From Rapana venosa (lineage: Eukaryota; Mollusca; Gastropoda; Neogastropoda; Muricidae), in contig CM054159.1 of the NCBI GenBank assembly GCA_028751875.1, positions 10,090,264 to 10,154,263 on the forward strand: a DNA stretch of 64,000 nucleotides. Reading direction: 5' to 3'. Shown here in pieces: positions 56,730 to 64,000 of this stretch (positions are counted from its first letter, which is position 1; the number at the start of each line of letters is the position of its first letter). Made by a program: the position numbers and the translations under genes. The notes below the pieces were generated by a model that made no database searches, had not been told where the DNA came from, and saw only the letters and a program-made list of their open reading frames with translations.

Positions 56730-57590
56730 ATTCTCTCTCTTTCTCTCTATCTCTTGTTTTAACTGTCAGGTAGAAATCAGGCATTAGTGCCTGTCAGTTC
56801 TGTCCCTTGGCTTTCGAATTACCGGTGATTGATGAATATTTTCAGAATTATGTTTTGCAAGTATGAAAAAAGAAAAAGTATTCTATTTCCTTTTATCTGA
56901 ACACATTGCCATATTACACATAATCTTTGGTCCTTTGTAAGCTTTGTAAGCATTTTATTGAAAAATTCAAAACCTGTTTAGAGTTTAAAATGTAATACAA
57001 GCAAGTGCATGTGCAATTTAAAGATAGTAATGTTAACTTCCTAATGTTGCATATTGAAACAGGTTGTGTTTTTTTTAAAGAATTTAATGGAAGCTTGTAA
57101 ATCAAACCTGAAATATTACCTTTGAATAAAGAACATTGTGTACTTTTAGAGAGATGGGTTTTTTTTGTAGCTGTTTCAGGAATGAAAATATGCTGTCTTT
57201 GTGTGACACTATTTTGGCTCTCTTTTGCTAAGTTGTTTGGCTTTTATGTCTGCATGGTTTTGTGTGTGTGTGTGTGTGGAGGGGGGTAGTAGTTTTAACT
57301 CTTTCAAGTCAAAAGAGATTATCACCAACATATCTTTTTTTTTAACAAATATTAAAAGAATCTTATTTTGTATGTTATATATGCACGCTTGCAAGTATTC
57401 ATTTTGTATGTATCTGATGTAATGTGTTGTGTGTGTGTGTGCGCACGCATGCGCATACAGCCAAGCTTATGGCGCACGAAGATCATGAATAAAAATAATT
57501 TGATCAGCTTCAAATATGGCCTTTATGCAAGTGACCGCTAACACATTATCTATGTTATACTATCCACAAATCTTCGAAATTATCCTGCGT
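55436..57590. other. non-coding, no gene seen
   Basis: There are ATG/GAT repeats near 56108-56170, a CT repeat at about 56682-56755 and GT tracts near 57263 and 57429. No exon is supported. Confidence 0.5.
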
Positions 57591-57597
57591 ATGTTCT

Positions 57598-57965
57598 GGA
57601 TTCAATTCCCAGCCTTGCCTTTCCTTCCCAGTTTGACAAGAAAATCAAACTGAATATAATAATAATAATGTATGGAATTTATATAGCGCTGAATCTTGTA
57701 AAGCAACAAATCAAAGTCCTTCGGATGAGACTATAAGTCAAGTCCATCTTGCACACATGTGAAAGCCTGTTCCGCTTTTTGGAAGAGTAGGCTGTTTCAT
57801 GCCAATAGGAACAGATGACAGCGTTTTAAAAATGCATGCACACAAGTGTTGTGTTCAGACAGCATCCTTGAAGTCAGAATGTGGCTACCTAAAGGGGTTG
57901 CATACACAAATATATCTAACCATTGGTAAACCTTGGAGCTCTAGCCGAGGAACAAACCAAGAAAA
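57598..57965 (+). mobile_element. tRNA-type SINE with nested AGCGCT element
   Basis: The B-box side GGATTCAATTCCC starts the preserved part. The body is CCTTCGGATGAGACTATAAG and GGAAGAGTAGGCTGTTTC. The distal part (AATGTGGCTACCTAAAGGGG, GCTCTAGCCGAGGAACA) matches the copy at 1138. At 57655-57716 a reverse AGCGCT element (AAT repeat, TATGGAATTTATATAGCGCT) is inserted at the TCAAAG of the SINE. Confidence 0.8.
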
Positions 57966-59277
57966 GAAAAATCCTGCGTAATAATGCAAGGTTTTGTTAT
58001 GTTATTGGAACAAGCAAATTGCAGGTTCATACTAGTTCTTTCAAGGAGAGTTACAGGCAATGAGAAATGAGGTGCAGAAATGAAGTAAATAACTAGTAGG
58101 TAACACGAGACAAATGAGTTGTTACGAAACAAACAAACAAATAATGTTCAGATAGTCTTTACCTTTTCGTTCCAAGGAAAAATGCAATGATAAACGCGTA
58201 CTTCTACTCCTTTGACTGTATCTAGTCCTTTATCACATAGATAATTATTTGCATGAATGAATAAAATTTAATATGGATTACACAATAAGAATCAACATAG
58301 AAATATTTATCCGTAGCTTTTGTTAAGCAGTATTTTTTTTAGTAACCTTTATCAGTGGCTTCTATTAAGCAGTATGTATTCTGGAATGAGTTGATGTCAT
58401 AATTTAGCTACATTCTGTTTGTCAAATGGCACTTAAAATTGATGGCTTCAATTATTTGTATATGTTGTATAATATATGTATGAGTGAAAAATGTGTCCAC
58501 TCGTGTCGTGAAATAAACTGAAATAATTTCTTTGAAAATGGAACATTGTACTGAAAGTGGTATCATTCATTTATATCTTACAGAAGAGCATTATGGTATC
58601 AAAGCAGGTTGTTAGACAATAAAGAATTTGCCCATATTTAACATTATGTGCTCATGTTTCACTCTTAACGCCTATTGGATGCATGATGTGGTTGTTCTTT
58701 TTAAAATATCATTATCATTCCTTGATGATCTTTTGGTCCATTGATTATCATAGTCCATTGATCTTTCTGATAATCCGTTTTGCTGAAAGATAAACATACA
58801 CGACAGCCCAGACCACAGCTGCAGTGACCAAACATATCCACAGAGAAATCTGCTTGGGGGGGTTTTTTTGGTTGTTTTTTTCTTTTTCCTTTTTGTTTCC
58901 CTTCCTGGGCTATATAGGTGATCTTCACAAGTGGTGAGGTTTTATGTATGTGACCAGGGGGAGTGGGGGGATATGACCAGGGGTTTTTGCTAACCATTAA
59001 GAAAGCCACATTCCAACATTTGGGACTTTACTACACTCAAAGTAAATCCATCAGTGAAAGTGAAAGCTAAGATGCATGGTGTGTATTTTGGTGTCATCCA
59101 TACCCTGGCCACAACCAATTGGATAGCTCCTTCCATGAATATTGGATGGGTTTGTAACTGGTGCAAGATGCTGTACAAGAGCTCATGAACAGGACCCCAG
59201 TTTCTCGTCTTATCCAAACATTTCCTAGTGACTTCTGTCAAACACAAGTGTTCATGGTCTCCACATAGAGCAGTGTC

Positions 59278-59372
<95 letters not shown>

Positions 59373-60176
59373 CACACTACCGTCTGATATCACTAATTAG
59401 TGTAGCAAACACACACACACACACAGAGTCTTTGAGGTATGATTTTGTCCTTTTTTTTAATCATTTATATACAGACAACACATGTTGACAGCAAAGATTA
59501 CTTGTTATAATTATGACTTTGTTTAATTTTTTTTTACATCAAATGAATAAGCAATAACATGGAAAAAATAAAAACCTAGGGAGAGTCTTTGTGGTTATTC
59601 ATTTGTGGTTATTGTGAATACATGATTTCCTATAATGTTTCCCCTTTCAACATTACGAACTCCAGCCCTTATCCTTCTTAGCATTTAAGTACATTAGCAC
59701 TTCATTTATTTTCAAGTGATCTCACCCCCACTGGTATTGATGTTTGCAAAAGTTGACATTTTATACTTGAAATAATTCAACCACTTTGTGTTTGAGAAAA
59801 TTTCATTCTTTCAAGCCATCATATGCATTTTTCAGGAATGTTCAGCGAGTTTGTAATTTCTTTCGACCACACTCAAAAACAAATTTATTTTCGTGACATC
59901 TGATATACTTATGTTTTGTCTATGTGTAATGTTCATAAAAAATATTTATTGAGGCTTTTCTAGAACATGGCAAAAAATATGTCAGACACGCAGGCACGCA
60001 CGCGCATATACACACACACGCATGCACACGCACACTTTTCATTAATATTTCAAATATCACTGTTAATACCCACACACACACAAAAATCACTGTTAATGAA
60101 GAGTTGTTCAAAAACAGAAGAATGAACTCCCATAAAGGAGGTAAAGGCACCAGCGAGCATTTCTTTAAAACTACTG

Positions 60177-60211
<35 letters not shown>

Positions 60212-60650
60212 ATCCATGCACAAACACACATGCACACACATATGTGCCTACAGACTCGTACACGTAATATAGATGTGAATGTTAAAAGAAAAACTCAACA
60301 TAAAGCTTTCTGACAGATCATGATTTCCAGATTTATCTTCGAAACTTTTTTTTTTAACTGCTTTAGAAATTATAGCATTTACATCCAAAGACTGTATGAG
60401 ACTGCTTTTAAAAACTGATACCCTTTTTTTTTCTTTAATACAATATTTTTCCCATGTGATTTACAACCCAGAACCTTTTTCACCTACTCCAAAAAAATGA
60501 ATAAATAAAAGAAGGGAAGGCAATTCCAGCCACAAAAAAAAAGTTGAGCATCTCTAACAGGAAAAAAAAGTGGAGAATAGTTTTAACGGGGAGAAAAAGA
60601 AAAGAGGGATTTTCCAATGTGAAAAACATTCCAATAAACCTGTACAAGAT
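57966..60650. other. non-coding, CTGT/CT and CA tracts
   Basis: CTGT then CT repeats span 59277-59371. CA repeats lie near 59408, 60010, 60068 and 60181-60207. Other frames are short and unrecognised. Confidence 0.5.
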
Positions 60651-60716
60651 TTGATAATAATAATAATAATAATAAATGGAATTTATATCTTGCAAAAAAA
60701 CAAACCAAAGCGCTTT
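60651..60716 (-). mobile_element. solo AGCGCT element, shortened
   Basis: An AAT repeat, then AATGGAATTTATATCTTGCA and CAAACCAAAGCGCT. The first AGCGCT and some of the core are missing. Confidence 0.65.
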
Positions 60717-61867
60717 CATTCATCCTCTCATTCACATGTAGCCTTACAAATTCAAATGTATAATCAGATCAACCCAATGTTACATTGAAGATATTCTTTT
60801 CAAGAACTTGCTTTCCTAACGATAATTTTCTTTCTTTTTTTTAAAAAATCCAAAGTATCACTCTTTCACTGTATCAAGCTTTAAGTTTTCTTGGAATTCT
60901 AAAGTTCACCTGCTTGGAGCTTTGAAAGTAACAGTAAATGTTGGGTTTGAGTTTTCACAAAAAACAGTTCACACGTGAACACTCCTATGGGACTGAGGCA
61001 TAACTGTACGAAAAGAACGAACCTCATAGGCACAAACCAGACTGATGTTAACAAATGCTTGGGAGAAATTAGTAGACCCTCTGTAACAGTTAAATCATGT
61101 AGTACCTGAAGACTTCTTCCACATAAGCAACCAAATCTGTTACAAGCAGGATTTTACATATCAGGTATGGTTCATTTTGGGGGAAAAAAGAACATTTTTT
61201 CCTGTCTTCAGTTATTTTGTTAGTTTTTTTGTTTTACATTGCTTACAAGCGAAATATTGAGTGAGAGAATGTTTGGCTTTCCATTTAAAGCAGCAGTATT
61301 TTGTTTTCTGAGGTGCTATGAGAACGAAATTTATACATTTTTATACCATATACATTAAAAAAAATGTAGCTACTTTTGTTTTCATGCATTGTTTCCTGTA
61401 TTATTTTTTTTCTGCACACGAATGTTAGGAACATTTTTTAAGTCTCTGTTTCCTCACATTAATTTTTGTGCTGACTGTTTCTTTACAATCAGAAATCCTG
61501 TATATCAGTAAAATTCAATTTTCAAGTATACCTTCACCACTTTTATATCTTTGTGATACCAGCACCACAGTTCTATATTGAATTGAAACAATGTAAAGCA
61601 TTCATTAAGAAATCACAGGCAAAAGCATCACGTAGCTTCCACAAAGATGGCAAAAGACAAAAAATTCCCTGAATGTAACATCAGTATTAACAAAGCAATT
61701 GAAAACATCCATGTCAAAATACATTGGCGGTTAAATGAATAAGTGAGACACTAACATCAGCATACTCAATAACAACAAAAACAGTGTTCATCGGTATCTT
61801 TTCAACTGATCAAGCATGATTTTAACTTGCGCCTTAATGTAAATTAACAAATAATGAATCAAACAAT
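60717..61867. other. AT-rich, no gene seen
   Basis: Nothing but short frames and poly-T/A runs. It could be 3' UTR of the minus-strand gene proposed at 62433, but no signal shows this. Confidence 0.45.
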
Positions 61868-62350
61868 GATTTCAAGTGGTATACAATACATGCTGTCAAT
61901 ATTAAATATACAATACATGCTGTCAATATCAAAATAAGTTAATCACTGACTTAACATCTATATATAAAAGAATGAAGTATACACACTGTCAATACAGATC
62001 ATCAATATTAAAGCAAGCTGTTTGTTATTTAACTATATCTAAATGTAGAATATGAGGTCATGAAGCATACACATTGTCCTTATTAAAACAAACATGTCAT
62101 TTACTGACACCTAAATATAAAATAAGATGTCACAAAGCATGCACATTCTCAGCATCCATGTCAGTTACACCTCAATATACAATGATAAAGCATACACTCC
62201 TTCAATATTAAAAGCAAGCACATAATTTACTGATACCTAAATGTAAAGCATGACGCCATGAAACATACATCTCGTCAATATCTAAGCAAGCCTATCATTA
62301 ATCAACACCTGAATGTAAAATATAATAAAAGCATACACACCAAAAAATAT
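61868..62350. repeat. degenerate array, unit about 55-85 bp
   Basis: A phrase like GCATACACATTGTCAATATT recurs at about 61885, 61911, 61978, 62063, 62137, 62190, 62263 and 62331. Most copies are followed by AAAGCAAGC, TCATTTACTGACACC and TAAATGTAAAATATGA variants. It ends about 80 bases from the stop of the proposed minus-strand exon, so it may be transcribed as part of a 3' UTR. Confidence 0.75.
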
Positions 62351-62432
62351 GAGGCATGATTGATGTATGTTAAACAATAAGCATGAAAAATATGAAATAA
62401 CTGGCAGTACAGACTTATGGCTGAAGCCACAA

Positions 62433-62533
62433 TCACTTCCTCCCTTTCTCAATCCTTTCTAGCTTTTGTTCGGCCGACTCAATACTGGATTCACGATTTC
62501 CCCAGTTGAAATGATTATAAGTAATGTCCATTA
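62433..62533 (-). CDS. probable terminal exon of an unidentified gene
   Basis: On the minus strand a strong acceptor (pyrimidine-rich TTTTTTTTCCTTCCTCTTTT then CAG) is followed by two bases that complete a codon. Then come MDITYNHFNWGNRESSI, ESAEQKLERIEKGRK and TGA (62433-62435). The amphipathic charged end and the clean acceptor favour a real C-terminus. I cannot name the protein. Upstream exons would lie beyond 62540 and were not identified in this window. Confidence 0.5.
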
Positions 62534-64000
62534 CTGAAAAAGAGGAAGGAAAAAAAATCATTTTAATGGTCCAATATTAGCTTGCTATATTGCCTCAAAC
62601 TTCAGTGCCATCTGGGGTGATTATGTGGTTGTTACATGTAAAGGACTGGGCTGATATCTCACTTCAAATTCACATAATGCAAGACTTGCTTTGATAAATA
62701 GAGGATTAAAAAAAACCACAGAGACATATATATGTAAATGCAGAGAGACCATCAAAACCGAATCATAAGGAAATGAGATCACATCATCATTCTTATGTCT
62801 ATAAAAAAAACCTTTGCAAAATATTTGTAGCAATAAAAATTAATTACTATGTCCATTTGAATAAGACCTTTGCAATAACATCATGTAACCAACCAACAAA
62901 AATCATCTGTTTAAATCACAACTTATTACAAAAGATCATGTGTTCAGATCTCAGTTTCAGACCATTTATCAGATTACTTGAAGCAAAATACCTTGCTCCC
63001 TCCCCTCCTCCCCAATCCCTCCCCTCCCTTCCTATCCATCAGCTTGTGAGAAAACTGAAAACATTAAACATGATCTGAATCTGTATACGTTTGTTAGTTT
63101 CACAGTCAAAGACTGTACTTTTACAGTCATTTCCTTTAAGTACATCCTGGGCGACTTTCTGTTCAGAATGTCAGACTCTGTGAGTTTTAACTGCAAAGGA
63201 ATGTTCTGAAAACGTCACATCAAATCTGCCCTCTTAAAGCTGTCACAGTGTTAAGTTTGTTTGGCCATTTCAGTCAGGCATTCTATATCACAGCCTTGCT
63301 TTACTTATTGGTAACCCACTATCCAAAACAAACCACTGGAAAAAAAATCAAACTATATATCTTAAAATTGGACACAGATCAATGTACAATGATTTGAATT
63401 AGCATAGAAGTAATATCTACTAACAAATAACATTCACTTTATACTTTCAATATCCATCATCAAGAAATGTAGTTACAATGTATATCACAAAAGGCAAGGT
63501 CGGGTATAAAATAAATAATCCTAGTTTTCTTGACGCTGGCACGCGCAGTGGGTTAACGCCACCATTAACGTGGAGGCTTGGTAAGCAAACAGCCACAGCT
63601 AACAAAATGAAGGTAGCAGTATTCTGATGCTAGTCAATCAGAGCTGAACACTAGGGTACAGACAGGAATGCAACACGTCTATGAGGCAAAGATATAAGGC
63701 AGAATAGTTAGCGGAAGTTTCTGGAATCGGTGGTAAACCAGGCTACAGGCTCTTGAACTCTGTGGAGGAAACAAACCAGTCAGCCATAGTCTTACTCTGT
63801 ATAGAAAATATGTTGGCGTTTGTTCAAGAATGTTGTATGTGTTGTGGGAGTATGGTCAGTATGAAAGATAGGCACACATGTTCATGGATGCATGTACACA
63901 CACGCACACGTGCGCATGCATACGCACACACACACACAAATGCACGCACAAGCATACATATAAAGGTCTTAGTATAAGCACAGTCACACATGCGCATATC
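62534..64000. other. probable intron or intergenic, nothing recognised
   Basis: The stretch contains C-rich patches (62996-63030), and CA/CG repeats at the window end (63895-63990). A minus-strand acceptor-like TTTGTTTCCTCCACAG near 63759-63774 leads into a short frame (VQEPVAWFTTDSRNFR) too brief to support. Confidence 0.45.

Noticed and set aside
63690..63774. Second minus-strand terminal exon
   Set aside because: The acceptor is fair but only about 16 codons follow before a stop and nothing supports them.

Overview
This is a stretch of eukaryotic nuclear DNA with introns, dense microsatellites and many tRNA-derived SINEs. One protein gene can be read with confidence. The repeat content (long CT/CA/GT tracts, poly-G runs, SINEs ending in ATT repeats), together with an animal-type TUT1, suggests an invertebrate, most likely a marine mollusc such as a gastropod. 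That placement is inference from style, not from a marker gene.

The core is a complete plus-strand TUT1 (Star-PAP, U6 terminal uridylyltransferase / poly(A) polymerase). It has a likely promoter and 5' UTR exon at about 34.26-34.39 kb and 11 coding exons from 35541 to 53086. The exons join in frame to 3255 nt, or 1084 residues. In order they encode a C2H2 zinc finger, an RRM, a polymerase-beta-type nucleotidyltransferase core (inferred catalytic Asp218, Asp220 and Asp317), a PAP-associated region, a long acidic low-complexity region and a conserved C-terminal domain.

The TUT1 introns are packed with mobile DNA. There is a 4.26 kb hAT element with matching 16-bp ends, a SINE carrying a 5S rRNA-like block, tRNA-type SINEs, a LINE tail with a 12-bp target duplication, and a TTAA-flanked piggyBac-like element nested inside another SINE. 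Strongly G-rich and C-rich tracts lie close to splice sites of two introns. A broken non-LTR reverse transcriptase lies just downstream of the gene.

The left third (1-33 kb) has no gene I can name. It holds a degenerate array of about 200-bp units (7.4-8.8 kb), a near-identical 3.78 kb tandem duplication (13287-20875) joined at a 4-bp microhomology, two adjacent GTTTTAG-rich arrays (22.0-23.8 kb), and two promoter-like CpG/YY1/CCAAT segments near 28.2 and 30.9 kb. The right end (55-64 kb) is mostly non-coding, with one probable terminal exon of a minus-strand gene at 62433-62533 next to a further degenerate array.

The most unusual items are the tRNA/5S composite SINE (three copies with target duplications) and a short ATT-microsatellite-linked element built around a 36-bp AGCGCT...AGCGCT core, present about eight times and often alone.
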